Source: Amborella trichopoda (taxonomy: Eukaryota > Streptophyta > Magnoliopsida > Amborellales > Amborellaceae). Taken from it: a stretch of DNA of 64,000 bases. Shown here in pieces: positions 1-13,200 of the stretch; position 1 is the first letter of the stretch, and every line of letters starts with the position of its first letter. The position numbers were made by a program, and so were the translations under genes. The DNA lies in the NCBI RefSeq assembly GCF_000471905.2, contig NW_006496932.1:1720590-1784589 (forward strand). Direction: 5' to 3'. The notes under the pieces were generated by a model that saw only the letters and a list, made by a program, of their open reading frames with translations, did no database searches and was not told the DNA's origin.

Positions 1-1884
1 CTATTCATTTTGTGAATTTCAAGATCTTAGCATTTATAAACATAAGATCATTTTTTTTTAATTTTTTAACATTGTTCATCTACTGATAATAAAGCCATCC
101 AAAAAAACTGAAAATGAAAAAATCCTTCTAGGGCTTAGATCTAAGCATCTCACCAAAATGAACGGCCTATGTTAATTGGGCTAAAATAATACTTTCTAAG
201 TTGTGTTTTCATTTTTTTCTTTTTTTGTGATTGTTCATTAGAATGAAAAGAGTGTATATTTCAAAATTTGGATCAAACAAATGGCCATAAGATGGTTTTT
301 TAAGGTTGTTGCATCATATTACTATACAATGGTTGCATGAAATCATTGCCCTTCTTTAATAGTTGGGATAAGCTTAAATTTATTTATGTAGAGTGCTTTA
401 TTTGAGAGGAACTTAATAGGTTTAGGAAAGGTAATATGAGGGGAAGTCATGTGATACGACATTCCTCTACCGTCGGATGGGCAACCATGTGAATAGTATT
501 AAGAAAGAAAGAGAGAGAGAAAGAGAGACATCGTGTTGGGACAGGGATCCTAGAAAAGTGGATCTAAGGAGAGAGAAAATATGACAGTTAGAGATTGAGT
601 ACATAGGTGATACAATTTAGATATAAGTGGAAATATTTCTTAAAAGTTTTGTAGTAGAATAGAAAGATATCTTTTCTATTATTTTATTTTTCATTGCTTG
701 TACAAAAAGGAAGGGAGACACTCTATTGAAGAAAACGAAAATATTTTTGTAGATAATTTATTTATGAATGAAGAAAGATATCTTCTTCTTCTCTATGGTT
801 TGATTGACAACAATATTTTTCCCTCCAGTATTGTTGAATTTTTGCTTGTTTAAGATCAAAAGAATGTCAGATTTAATTTCCTGGACTTCTTTTGCATCAA
901 AAGGGATAAGAAAGGACTCAGAAACGAACACGATAGTTCATGTCTTACTTCAAATGGACCTCAAATGAGTGTGATATGCTCCCTTCATGGTACTGTGTTT
1001 CTGCTAGAAATTGCATCAGCAATAACAGTGGATCACGGATGCAACCGCTTCGATTATACAAATCAATCAATGCTACACCTTTTCAGGGTGATAAAACATC
1101 GAGTAAGGAATCCAACGGTCCTAGCCTCATAAGAAAATTCGTCATATTAAAAGAGAAATCTCCATTTTAGTAATCGGGGGTCATCCTGGCTGTAACACAT
1201 GGAGCATATGCCTTTTAAAGCTTAAATTATCAAGCTATGCAGATGATGACTGAATTCACCTCCGGGAGGCTTTAAATGCAGGGTTATGCGGATGATGAAC
1301 AAGTTCACCACTAGGTGATACGAAACTTCGAGGTGAGGGTTATGATTCCTCAAACATACGCATTGAAAGTCCCAGCTCAATTCCAAAACATGAAGTTTTG
1401 GGGTACTAGTCAACGCCTATCCAACTGACAAGTTAAAGAGTCATATCACATATCACCAAAAACTCCTCCAATATCTAGTGGAGAGGCATCCATGTGTCAT
1501 GTGAGTATATGTATCTTAGAGTTTTGTTTCAAAATAAAACGTCTTCATGATCTCTTGTCATAAACCGTAAGTTATGATGCACATGTATAACTAATGATGG
1601 ATTCAAGAAAATATGTATTCTAGAACTCGTCTTACAATGAGATGACTTTCATATCTTCTATCATCAACTATAAGTTAAACTTGCACATGCTTAACTAACG
1701 AACTATTGTATCTTTTGTCGATCGTAAGTTAGAACATATAGAGGCTAATTGACGAGTCAGAATTCTGAAGGCATATTGGGACCTTCATATCACAAATCTT
1801 GATCATGTCATATCTTCATATCATGGGGCATATTTGAGCAGGTGTTATCAAGAATCGTACTCGTATCTTATTGATCATATATTA
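1..1884. other. Intergenic AT-rich DNA, no gene recognised
   Basis: No open frame here has recognisable protein content; the longest, 940-1170 on +, gives 76 residues unlike any family I know. Between about 1545 and 1745 a motif of the form 'tctTgtCATaaaccgTAAGTTAgA..GCACATG..TAACTAA' recurs three times in degraded form, about 90-100 bp apart, suggesting an old tandem repeat. A GA-rich run lies at 505-530. Confidence 0.5.
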
Positions 1885-2345
1885 AGACAATTATCCAACG
1901 TGCGCTACCAACTTTACTGTATATATGATTTCTTCAATCTGTCAAGCGTTTGCTAGAACACACTTAGTCTCATATGAGGACTAAGAAGCATGTTTATCAT
2001 CCAAGATAAATTTTCAAAGGCTAAACTTGTCGAATTTATATTTTTTCCATCCAGCGTTCATTAAGACAACTTTATCCAGCATGCATTATAAAACTCACAC
2101 TTATCTAGCATTGGTTCAAAACTTACGCTTGCATCAACATCTCTATCAAATATTGGATCAAAATCATCTTTATCGAATGCTAGTTAAAATACACTTAGCC
2201 TCGTATGAGGACTAGAAGCATACCTAACCTAAGGCACATTTTCTGGGTTTTAAGTTTGTCAAGACATTTATCCAGCGTGCATTAGAAACCTTGTTTCATA
2301 ATCACCTCAATCTTTAGTAAGCATTCATTAAAATATGTGTAGCCT
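1885..2345. repeat. Degenerate tandem repeat with 'TTATCCAGCGTGCATTA' motif
   Basis: The phrase TTATCCAgCGTGCATTA or close variants appears near 1890, 2050, 2070, 2105 and 2270. The longer phrase 'ACACTTAGyCTCrTATGAGGACTA' occurs at about 1960-1983 and again at 2190-2213, each followed by 'GAAGCAT'. This looks like two or more diverged units of about 230 bp. No coding potential is visible, and the element class is unknown; a subterminal repeat array of a DNA transposon is possible. Confidence 0.45.
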
Positions 2346-2794
2346 TGCTTGTGACTAAAAATACACCCAACAGATACATGGTAAGTGATACAGTTAAAAG
2401 AATTTCTTCCTACCTTGTTGTATGCCAATTCAAAGTATGTAAGCTTAAAATGGAACCTTTCCCCCTGAACTGGTCTTCTTTCCTCATGCCTTACAAGTAC
2501 TCTCACTGCGTCGAAAAACTTCTCCACCTGCTTCCACCTCCCTTTGCAACCTGCTCTGTGAGAAGCCTCTGCACTCCTTCGCCTCCCTCCTACATGTTTC
2601 CGCCTCCACTTAGCTACCTCGCCTGCCAGGTACCTATCTCTTCTCTCTCTCTCTAACCCATCTCTCTCTCTCTCCTCTTCTACTACAACCCTCATTCTCT
2701 CTATTGAATCTTCTTACCTTTTGTCATTGCCCATTGAAATGGAGAGCTGAGACTTGATTTGGCTATGCCAATCTATTTGGTGCATTTTAAAAAG

Positions 2795-3085
2795 AACAAT
2801 GGTTTCATGTAGGTTAGACCGCATTTCTATAATATGCTATCCCGAGGTATAAAGCATCCATCTTAAAGATGGATGCAAATAGGTGCTCCATTTAAAAACA
2901 ATTGTAACTAAAGTTCCAAATGTTTTTTCAATATAAAGTATATATATATATATATATATTCATATTCATGATCTCCATGTTAAATATTATATATCCTCTA
3001 AAAAATTAGAATTAAATTATATTTAAAAAATATATTTATTGCCAAGCCCACATTTCTACATGTGCGAGCTTGGACGCATGCTAAC
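2795..3085 (-). repeat. Dispersed repeat family B, copy 1
   Basis: Read on the minus strand, this segment matches the copies at 25013-25195, 27765-28080 and 28110-28418. Shared landmarks are a 'GCGGCCAAGCCCGCA.ATGTAGAAATG' start, 'CTCTTAATAAAT', 'ACATGGAGATCATGAATATGAA' and 'CATCCATCTTTAAGATGGATG'. A (TA)n run at 2938-2959 lies inside it. No open frame; probably a non-autonomous DNA element. Confidence 0.55.
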
Positions 3086-3379
3086 CACATCCTTTTAAAA
3101 AGTTTCAAACTAGTGTTTTTCTTTAGGAGCTTGTTTTTGTGATGATTTTCCTTAATTAGATTGCTTTTAAAGATGAAAAGACTGATATGGAGCCTTGCTA
3201 GATCTCTAATTCATCTCAAAAGTGGTTTTCGAGGTGAACGACTTACTTAATGTTGTGAATGTCGTAGATTATTATAGTTTTTCTCCTCTGTTTAGCATCA
3301 ATGGAATTGGAAGTTATTTTTTGTGTTCCTTTTGTGTTCATCAACCATTTCTTCTTGGTTTACTTGTGGGTGGTTTGTA

Positions 3380-3745
3380 TAGGACCAAGACTCTAAACAA
3401 TCAAAGTAAAGCACACATTCAAAGTATCAAGAAATGCGGCTTCAATGGAGAAAATCTTTGAGATAGCCTTAAAATATATTCATATCTAATTATAAAATTT
3501 AAAGCTTCAAAAATAGTGTAGATCAAGCAGATCTATGAAAACTTGACAATTGACAATCCAAAATGCATTATAAGATGCACTATTTCCAAAACTTGAAATC
3601 CATTTTTTCTTATGTCCATGTATCTTGATGTCGAGATGACTCATTAGAAGATATATGTGCATGAAAGCAACCCCTTCTAGTGAAAATTTTGAGTTGCACC
3701 CTAATTTGATTGTTTAGAGCCTCGCACTAATATAAACTTTTAATC
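3380..3745 (+). repeat. Dispersed MITE-like repeat family A, copy 1
   Basis: It begins with 'AGACTCTAAACAATCAAA' and ends with 'GAGCCTCGCACTAATATAAACTTTT', so the ends are loose inverted repeats around GAGGCTCTAAACAATCAAA. Inside lies the family's near-palindrome (here 'ATCTTGATGTCGAGATGA' near 3628) and the run 'TAATTATAAAATTTAAAGCTTC'. Similar copies occur about eight more times in this window in both orientations. Confidence 0.6.
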
Positions 3746-4059
3746 TCAACATTAACACATCACCAGATCTTAAGAGCTCAATAACTTTATTCAGTTATTT
3801 ATTTGTTTATTTATCTTTTTTGAAATTGTTATGGTGAATAGGTGAAAGACCCTCCGGAAAATTTTGGATAAAAAATTGTCCCATGTTTTTCGGGTGCCCG
3901 ACCATGTGTTAGAAATGGTCTCGAGTGACTACCAAAATAGTTGCGCCCAGTTTAACATGAAAGCCCTCACGGGTGAACGCCCAAATTAAATCAGTGTACA
4001 AGGGCGTTTCAGATATATATCATCCTAACAGGGCTTCTTTTGAGATATCTGAGGAGAGC

Positions 4060-4275
4060 TCTTTTTCTCTATTTAAAGTCGCCACCCCTTCGTCCCTCTT
4101 CCATTTATCGGTCTCTCTTTCCTCTCTCTCTTTCTCTCTCTCTAAAATTTCATTTCTTGAGATCCAAGGTTACTTTAAAATTCCAGATTTATTTTTCTCT
4201 TATATATATTATAATTTCATTCTTTTCATTATTCATACTGTTTATTTTCAGGGAAAAGGAGAAAAATCGGAAAAT
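4060..4275 (+). promoter_or_regulatory. PAG1 core promoter and 5' UTR
   Basis: A TATA-like CTATTTAAAG lies at about 4069-4078, followed by a CT-rich leader (4100-4145) typical of plant 5' UTRs. A possible leader intron runs from 'CCAAG|GTTACT' near 4168 to 'TATTTTCAG|GG' near 4250; it is inferred only from splice-like sequence. The start codon lies in 'AAAATATGAGC'. Confidence 0.45.
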
Positions 4276-7200
4276 ATGAGCAGCATCGGCACTGGTTATG
4301 ATCTTTCAGTGACCACTTTTTCACCAGATGGTCGCGTTTTTCAAATTGAATATGCTGCTAAAGCAGTTGATAATAGCGGGTATGGTTTTTATTCTTTAGT
4401 TTTTTTTTATATTTTGTGAGAATTTTTTGGGTTATTTCTTCTGTGTTTACTGTGTTTGAATTGCTTTTTGAATCTATTTTAAGGTCTGAATTTTTGTTTC
4501 AGGACTGTTATTGGAATTAAATGCAAGGATGGCATTGTTCTGGTTAGTGGGTTTTCTTTTTCTGTTCATGGTTTTTTGTTTTAGGTCCAGTTTTTGTTTC
4601 ATTGGTTTGCTGGTTTTAGCTCTTTGTTGTGACTTTGTGTTTATTGGTTTAATGATCTTCACATGTAGTTATGAAAGAATGGTTTTATTTTTATGGTGGT
4701 TTTATTAGGGTGTCGAGAAACTTGTAGCTTCGAAGATGATGTTGGCGGGTTCCAATCGAAGAATTCATTCAGTTCATCGACATTCTGGCATGGTATTGTA
4801 TCTAGGGTTTATGGTTTTTTGAGAAAATTAGTTTGAACATGAAGTTTATTTATTATACACTGATCTCCTCCCCCTCTCTTAGAACAATAGTATTGGCTAG
4901 TCTATGTTTAGTCACATCTATCTAGTAACGCTTGTTTGAATTGCAACTTATAATATGCCCTATTATTCCTGGTATTTGTAGAACTTATTACCTTGATGCT
5001 TTTTCTATGTTTTGAATAACCTCCTAACCTAGAATAACATATGGACTTACTTTTACAAAAGGTTATTTTATTTTCTAGTAACATGTGATGCAGGTACATG
5101 GGTCTTTTTCTCTTTTTTTTTTCAGATTTTTGCTACATGGGTATTTTTAGGAGCTCTGATCAGTTTTCTGAGGATGAGATAAATATATCTTGCCTGAGAA
5201 CTTTGCGCAAACCTATATCTTTCTTTTACTGATCAATTGTTGATAGTTGCTCAAGGTCTTGAATTTGCTGCATAAACTTAAAATGTGCACTATCCTAAAA
5301 GTTCCACATGGTTCAATTGGGCGTTGAAATTTCTTATTACCAATCAGCAAAGTTTGTATTGCTTCCATTGGGAGCTTTGAAACTTTGTGTTACACCAATA
5401 AATTAGAAACAAATCTTAGTGAAAAAAATTGAAAATAAAAAAAATTGTGTTGCTTGCAAAAAAAGTTGCGTTTGTGATGGAAACTACCTAGGGTTTTCTT
5501 GGGCTATATGATATGGGTAATGAGCTTGAATATCATTAAAAGACATGGAGATCGTGTAGTATCTTATCTCTATTGTTACAACAACATGTTGGTTTTGTTT
5601 GAGGTCTAGGGCAACTACTAGTAAAAAGAAAAAAGCATCAAAATGCATACGAGTCAAAAGTGAGTTTCTTTTGGGATGGTCTCCTGCTTTCGAAGGCAGT
5701 AATTCATATTTAAACGTTGCTTGGCTTCCTCTCAAATTTCTTGCTCTAGTTTCCTGATGTAAAAAATTTAACTTAAGATTCAAGTAAAAGAATCTTTTTC
5801 TTTCATAAAATAAAATTCATTATGATAACTTAAGCATCCCGTAATGTGACGTCTCACCTTTTTATATGCCTATAAAACCTTAAATTTAACTTAAGATCCA
5901 AGTAAACAGTTTAAAGCTCTAAAATACCCCTAAACGATATTAAAAATTTCCAGAAATACCCTATGCTTACTAACCCATGAGCAACAATATGAATAGTAAC
6001 CTATGAACAATACCCATGAATGGTAAAAAATAGAAAAATAGAACTAAATGTTGGAGATCAACTCCATATTATAATTCCTAAAAAATGAACTTCAATAAAG
6101 AATAAAAGGTATACTCACATCCATGAAATTAAAAAAATTAAATTAAATTCTTGAAGCACCTAGCTCTTAATCCCCATCATTTCCCCTGGTTAGAGAAAAC
6201 TCGCCCTCGAGTTTTGAAATAGGTTAAGAGAATTCTCCTGTTAACACTAGGTCCCTTTTAACCCGAATATTGCGCATTTGAGACTACGGCTTGATCCTGA
6301 GACTTATAGGTTATATAGGCCTAATCAAAATATCCTCGAAAATATTAGGAAGTGGGCTTGGGTAAAGACAGTAGAGACTAGGTTTTCATAGCCCAACGTC
6401 TCAAGTTCCATTCCTATGTAACCTTGTTCGAAAAAAAAAAAAATTCCTCGAAAATATCCTGAAATAAGTTTGCAGAGGATTTTGGTACATCCAGCTATAG
6501 TAGCCTGCCTTTGTGGTATGGAATCCTCTAATTGGTAACAGGAAAGGTCAGCCCCACCATTGGTGAGAGAAAAGAGCTGTTTACGGTCACTGCATCCAGT
6601 TTCCTTCTCTTTTACCTCTTTACCACCATAACTATCGTAGCCATGACTATAATTGCAACGACCATCACCATCGCCTACAACTTGTTCTTCGTCATAAATA
6701 GGAACTCCAAGTTCTTCATTTTCATCAAATGGTTCATTAAAAATAGGATCACAATCAAAGGTAAGATCACTTGGTTCTTTATCACTGTCAAAGATAGGAA
6801 CACTATCAAAGATGGGACCATCCACTTATTCAAAGAATATTGAATCCAATTGAAGAATTTTTCTTTTTTTGAGAAAGTTAACCTTTAATTATAAGTATAA
6901 GGAGTTACAAAGAAACAAAAAGTCTAGGCTTTGTCCCACAAAAATATGCTTATGTCAATTGAATATTGAATCCAATTGAAGATTGGATTAGTGTTTCTCC
7001 CTCAAAATTAGCTTATGCAGCTTATGTGAATACCATCGCACATCAAACCCATCTCTACATAACTTGACTCGTCATCAGTCCATTCCCACTCAGACTTAGG
7101 CTCTTATTCGCTCCAATCTCCATAAAACCCTCACAATTTGGATTTGTCCCTGCATATTCGTCTTCGTTTAGGGCACACTGTTATTGTTCTCACTTGCGCA

Positions 7201-10200
7201 ACAATTGTGTAACCTTCTTTGTCAAGTTGTTGATTTCCTTGGGTAATCGGATCAGATCAACATCCCTACAGCTAATACCTCCACGACCATCCATCACAAT
7301 CTCTATATGAACCGTGCTCTGTTACCAATTTGATGTAGAAAAATTGAAGGAAGAGTAAAAATTAGCAATAACGGAGAAAAAACATGGTTGTAAATCTAGT
7401 CAAGAGAAAATGAATTTTTTTCTTTCATAAAATAAAATTCATTCCAACAACATAAGCATCACATTACTAATCCCCCCCAAAAAAACATAAGCATCCCATA
7501 GTATGATGTCCCGCTTTTTATAAGCATATGAAATCCTAAAATTAACTTAAGATCTAAGTAAACAATTTAAGACTCTAAAATAGCCCAAAAAAATATTAAA
7601 AATTCCAGAAATGCCCATATGAATAGTAACCCATGAAGAGGATTGTGAATAGTAACTCGTGAACAGTACTCATGAGTAGCAAAAAAATAAAAAAATAGAA
7701 ACTAAGTGTTGGAGATTAACCCCACATTATAATTATGTAAAAATTAAACCCGAATAAGAAAACAAGATGTACACTAACATCCATGAAATTAAAAAAATAA
7801 TAAAATAATTTTTTTGAATCATCTAGCTCTTGATCTCCATCATTCCCAAATGCAAAGAGCTTTTAAGTTTCTCATAAGGCACTTTGTTTTTTCCCCCCCT
7901 TGAATTTTGCACATGATTTTGAGTTATCTTCTTATGGTAAGCATATGATTTGGTTGCCTGGATTGGTCACATTTGTCTAATGAGCCAAGTTTTATATTCT
8001 TTGGGGACTAGTTGGGAGCCAAGGAGTATCATGGGTAGCTCGTTGAATGCCTCTATGGGTTCTCTAACCAATCTCATTTAAAAATTTCAATATCATGTGA
8101 TTCCCTTCCTTGACTCATCAAAGGGTTTGGAAGTTAAGTTATTTTATGTGACTCTTTCACACAACTGGGTAATAGTTTGAAATATGTTGCATCAGTATTC
8201 ATTCACTTGTCCAAGGAGTCCAACAGCAGTCACACTATTGATTTTTCTTTTCTTCACCGTGGAGTTGAAGATGAATGGCTCGCTGAATCAATCAATACTC
8301 ACATTGTTATATATTTCTTGTCTTGGAGTTGAAGATAAATGGCTCGTTTGTAATGAAATTGTTGAAAATATGACAAATAACTTTCCTAATGCTGAAGGAG
8401 AATAAGCAAGGGAAAGAAGGAAATCATGATGCAGCTAGACCCTTTTTTTCAATTGACTTTCTTCTTATTATTGCAAGGGGGTGAAAAAGTTTATACATCA
8501 TGGTATGAATAATCAAAATTTTCTAACGCTGAATGAGAAGAAGTAAGGAGGAGGAAACAATGGTGTTTCTAGATCCTTCTTTCAGTTTACATTCTTTTCA
8601 TTATTAAAATATCTCATGCCAAAAGACCTCATGATCCCATGGGTGTCTACTGTCCATTTTCTCACTCAGGTAAAACTCGGTCTAGGAGTAATTTTAAGAC
8701 CCCAAACTTTGGGCATGTAAACTCTTCAACCTGCGGACTAACATTAGTAAAAAGAAATTTCCAAATTGCGCTCTCTGTTTGAAAAAGACAATGTCTCAAG
8801 ATTGAACACATAGTGTTCAATTTTTGCAGGGTGAGATCTAAGTGTTAGAAAACTCAAACTTCAAATTTCTTTTTTTTTTTTTTGAAAATAATCTAGTGAT
8901 TCTTAGGTGGTTTCCAAAATTTTGGATGGAAAAAATACTCCCAATCAGGTCTTCTAGGATGTACGCTATACTGCTGTGGGAGCATGGTATCATACCCATA
9001 TCTTATTGTTGCAAGGAGTTTAAGATTATAGTGCAAATAGATAAAGAAAAAATCTAATTAAGGTGGCAAAATATCCTGTATCTATGTTTATCCTTAAATA
9101 CTCCCAGATTTGGTATCTTGTCTTCCATTCTATTTGCCCTTTGAAAAAGTGAGATACATCTGGAGTGCACATACCCCATGTGAGATCCCTCCCTTGTGCA
9201 AAATTATCATTATTTCCTTGCAATATTCAGGGGATTGCCACATCTACTCTGAGCCTTCTGATCAGTCCCCCCTTTAATAACTTTTGCTTCTTACTTTTGA
9301 AAGTTTAGTGCATCTTATTATGTTCTTACTTTATGCCAGTATAAATTAGTTCGTGATTTTTTGTTTTATCCTCCAGTACTTGTTTCATTGAGTGCATATT
9401 CATTTTCACCTTTTTTTTAATTGCCTTAATGCAATCATACAGGCTGTTGCTGGTTTAGCTGCAGATGGCAGGCAAATTGTTGCACGTGCCAAATCCGAAG
9501 CAATCAACTACGAAAGGTTAGTCATTCAAAGTACAATCCCCTACAGTTTTATTGTTTACCTCAAGCTTTTTTCCGATTCAATTCAAAGGACAGAAAAGAA
9601 ATTTCTCTGATGGCTAGTGTTATTTAGAAGTTGCGGATGCATATATTCCTAGGTGATGATATATGTAATGCCACATCACATCAAGTTAATACCAAGCGGT
9701 GTCATTTTCTAATATTGCAGTGTTTATGGTGAGCCGATCCCCGTAAAGGAACTTGCTGAGCGTGTTGCTAGCTATGTACATCTTTGCACACTATATTGGT
9801 GGTTAAGGTCAGAAATATCTCTCATCACTCCTTTCCAAAGTAATAAAACATTCATTTTCCCTATTTTTATTTTGAGATAACGTATAGTATTATATATATA
9901 TTTTCCCTGTGCTTCTATAAGATCGAGCATGTGTTTTCAATTAATTTAAGTATGACTGTTAGTGCAGACCTTTTGGTTGTGGAGTTATTCTTGGAGGTTA
10001 TGACAGAGAAGGACCACAGCTATACATGGTTGAACCTTCCGGAGTTTCCTATGTGAGTATCTACTGTTTTTATATTTCCTTTGTAAAGTTGTTATTTCTA
10101 TTTGGGTGTGATTTGTAGAAGGTGGCAACCGCAACTACACCGTCCATTTTAGTTGGACCCAATGTTCCCAAAATCGAACCAGAACGGTTAACTGGACATG

Positions 10201-13200
10201 GGGCCAAAAGCGGTTTAACCGGTAAACCGGTTGATTCTACGTTCTAACCGGGCAAGTCCCGAGCGGTCAAAATATTGTTGAAAAAAATAAAAAAGATACA
10301 AAAAAAATCTATTAAAATATGAAAAGCATTTAAAGAGTGATTAAAACAATACACATTCAAATGAAGTTGAAAATTAATGAAAAAAATGGATTTTAAAGAA
10401 TCAATTTGTGCTTAGGGGTATTTTTAAATTTTTTTTGAAAAAGATGGGAAAATATAAAAGTGAGTATTAATGACCAAAACAATTTTAATCTTTACCATAA
10501 TGTAAAAAAATATTAAAAAATATATTGCAAACCAAATTCTTTATTTTTGGGATTTTATATACATTTATTTTATTTTTTTTTATTTTTTAAAATAACGGCC
10601 GGTCACCAAAACCTCCCGAAATTGGAACTGGCCAGTTCCAATCTAACCAGGCGGTTACTGGTTAGATCGCTCGGTTTTTCCATCATGGAGTTGGACGGTG
10701 TCATGTCTTTTTAAGATATTGTCAAATCTACATTTAAATAAACCTTACTTCTACAAGTAAGGTGGCAATCTTATATAAACTTTTGCTTTCTGTTTTTATG
10801 ATTGCTTGTTAATATCAGTTTTTCAGAAAGAATGATGGCATGTACTTTTCATTTGTGTTCCATTTTTGCTATGAATGTTATTCGAGAATATGGTATGTTC
10901 TACCATGCAGCCGTAATTTTTACAAGTTTTAATTAGTTGTGTTTGTTAATCTATGGACAGAGGTACTTTGGGGCCGCAATTGGGAAAGGCAGACAGGGTG
11001 CTAAAACGTAAGCTTGTTGTAAACTTTCCCAATTTGGGTTTATTGGTAAATTGGTTCGTAACTACATGGTCGAATGCTTTGGCATTTCTGTTTATAGGAA
11101 ATTTGAGAATACCACAAGTACCAAATGCTAACGCATTCAATAATGCTTGTAAAACCAGCACGGGTTTTAAGAAAATGGTGAAAGTACACAAAAATACTTT
11201 TGGGTTTACAGTGATGAAAGTACCTAAAACTACCTACCACTGCCATTTTTTTTCTGTATTAGGTATGACCTTTGCTGTTTTCTTAAGCTACCATGGGTAC
11301 CCCTCTGAAGTTCATATGTCGTCGACCTTACTCCTTTTATAGGTTGCAATGATTACTAAGGCATAGGACAATTCTTCAAACATTAACATCTGAAAGTTAA
11401 TGAAAGTTAACTATTCTCAATAGAAAACAAAAAATAACCTGAAAAGCTAAGCATTTACTAATGTAGTACAAGTATTTATCAAGAAAGTTATGGTTTAGTT
11501 ATCATATACTTACAATGTTTTTAATGAAATAGATTTCTGAATTTTCTAATAATTTTCCACATGGAGATGCTATGCTCCTTTTCATGGATTTCTGTCTCCG
11601 CAAATTTTCTGACATCTGAATTAAAATGGGTTGTTGTGTGAGCAGTGAGATTGAGAAGCTGAAGCTATCTGAAATGAGCTGCAGGGAAGGTGTTATTGAA
11701 GTTGCAAAGATGTAAGTTGTGCTGTCTTTGATGCTTGATTTCCTCAACTTTGTATTACTTAGCCAATTGCAAACGTTTATTTGCACTATTATAGCAGGTA
11801 GCTCCAACACTATTTACTAGGCAAGTATGCAGAAATATAATGGAGTAATGGACTATGAAAACAATAATACATGGGGGTTAGTAACATCTCCTGTGGATGG
11901 CGATGGAGACAGTGGGACGTGGCCGTAATGGATGGCACTCTCTCTCCATCACTGTCCATCTCTTAGATGGACTGTGGCTATTCAATGGATTATGATTTTT
12001 CCAAGGTCTGTTGGATATATATGTTTCTCATTTATTATGCAGGCAGTGATATGTGCATTTTTTTTTTTCATCGCTGGACTCTAATATCTCTGTATTTTAT
12101 TGCGGGAAAGCTTTCTATGTCCCCCCTACAACATAGAAGTTCTATCCTCCCCCTTATCCAACCGTCCATTTTTTAATGGAGGCATCGGATCTAAGATCAA
12201 ACGGTGAGTGGCTCTCTTGATAAAAATGGATGGCTGGATGGTAGGGGGAGGATAGAACTTCTATGTTGTAGGGGGAACATAGAAAGCTTTCCCTTTTATT
12301 ACTAGGGGGAGTAAATAGGAGTCTAAGTTTCAAAATTTCTCCATGGCTCCTCTTAACCTCTCATTAACCTAAATCTAATCTTTAGAAGAATAAGTTCAAG
12401 GTTCCAAGATTAGCTCTATCACAATTATTGTTATATCTCTCTCTAACTCGAGTGAACTCCTTCGTTCTCTCTCTCACAAAGTGTAGAGAAAGTAGGACTT
12501 GCATCTAAAGACTCATTCTAAAACTCTCCCTCTTGTTCTCTTAGTTGAACTGTCTCAACTCTCTCTCTTTCCATTCCTCTCTCTCACATTCTAAACAATG
12601 ATTAAACCCCCTGAACAGATCAATCACCTCTTACTGGCTAGCCCAAGTACCGCGAGTCCACCATCAGCCTTTTATGGGTGGGAAGGGAATAGATGACTGA
12701 ATAAAGCAACTAATTAATTTTCTTGCGCAAGAATCGAATGACTTCTCGACTGATTACTGGCCGACTCCACTGTAGGAGACAACACAGCCTTTTGAGAGAA
12801 AGTAGGACTTCCATCCAAAGACTCATTGTAATATTCCTCCCTCTTGTTCTTTTAGTTGTCCTGTCTCAACTCTCTCTCGTTCCGTTCCTCTCTCTCACAT
12901 TCTAAACTTACTGATTGTTGAAATTCCTAGATTATCATCATCTCTAACCAAACTAACCTCTCTCTCCGTCTCCCAATTCATTCTCAATACTTCTTTCTCA
13001 CGTACAGTATGAAATTGAAATCATCATCATCATTAGAGCTTTATCCCAACTATTTGGGGTTGGCTCTCGTTTCTTACTGTACCTGGGAAGTATGAAATTG
13101 AAATAAAAAATAAAAAAAATAAGGAAAACTTGTAAAAAATAATCATTTAATATTCCAATTAAAGAGCTTTCCAGGAAAATAAAGTTTCCATCTTAGTTTT

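Noticed and set aside
940..1170. 76-codon frame on +
   Set aside because: Possible retroelement shred, but no motif can be named.
2282..2695. 137-codon Arg/Glu-rich frame on -
   Set aside because: Composition comes from a CT/GA-rich stretch (2640-2695); no domain is recognisable.
3973..4419. 148-codon frame overlapping PAG1 exon 1
   Set aside because: It contains the real PAG1 exon in frame but its upstream part is leader sequence with low-complexity translation, and it does not begin at the conserved start.
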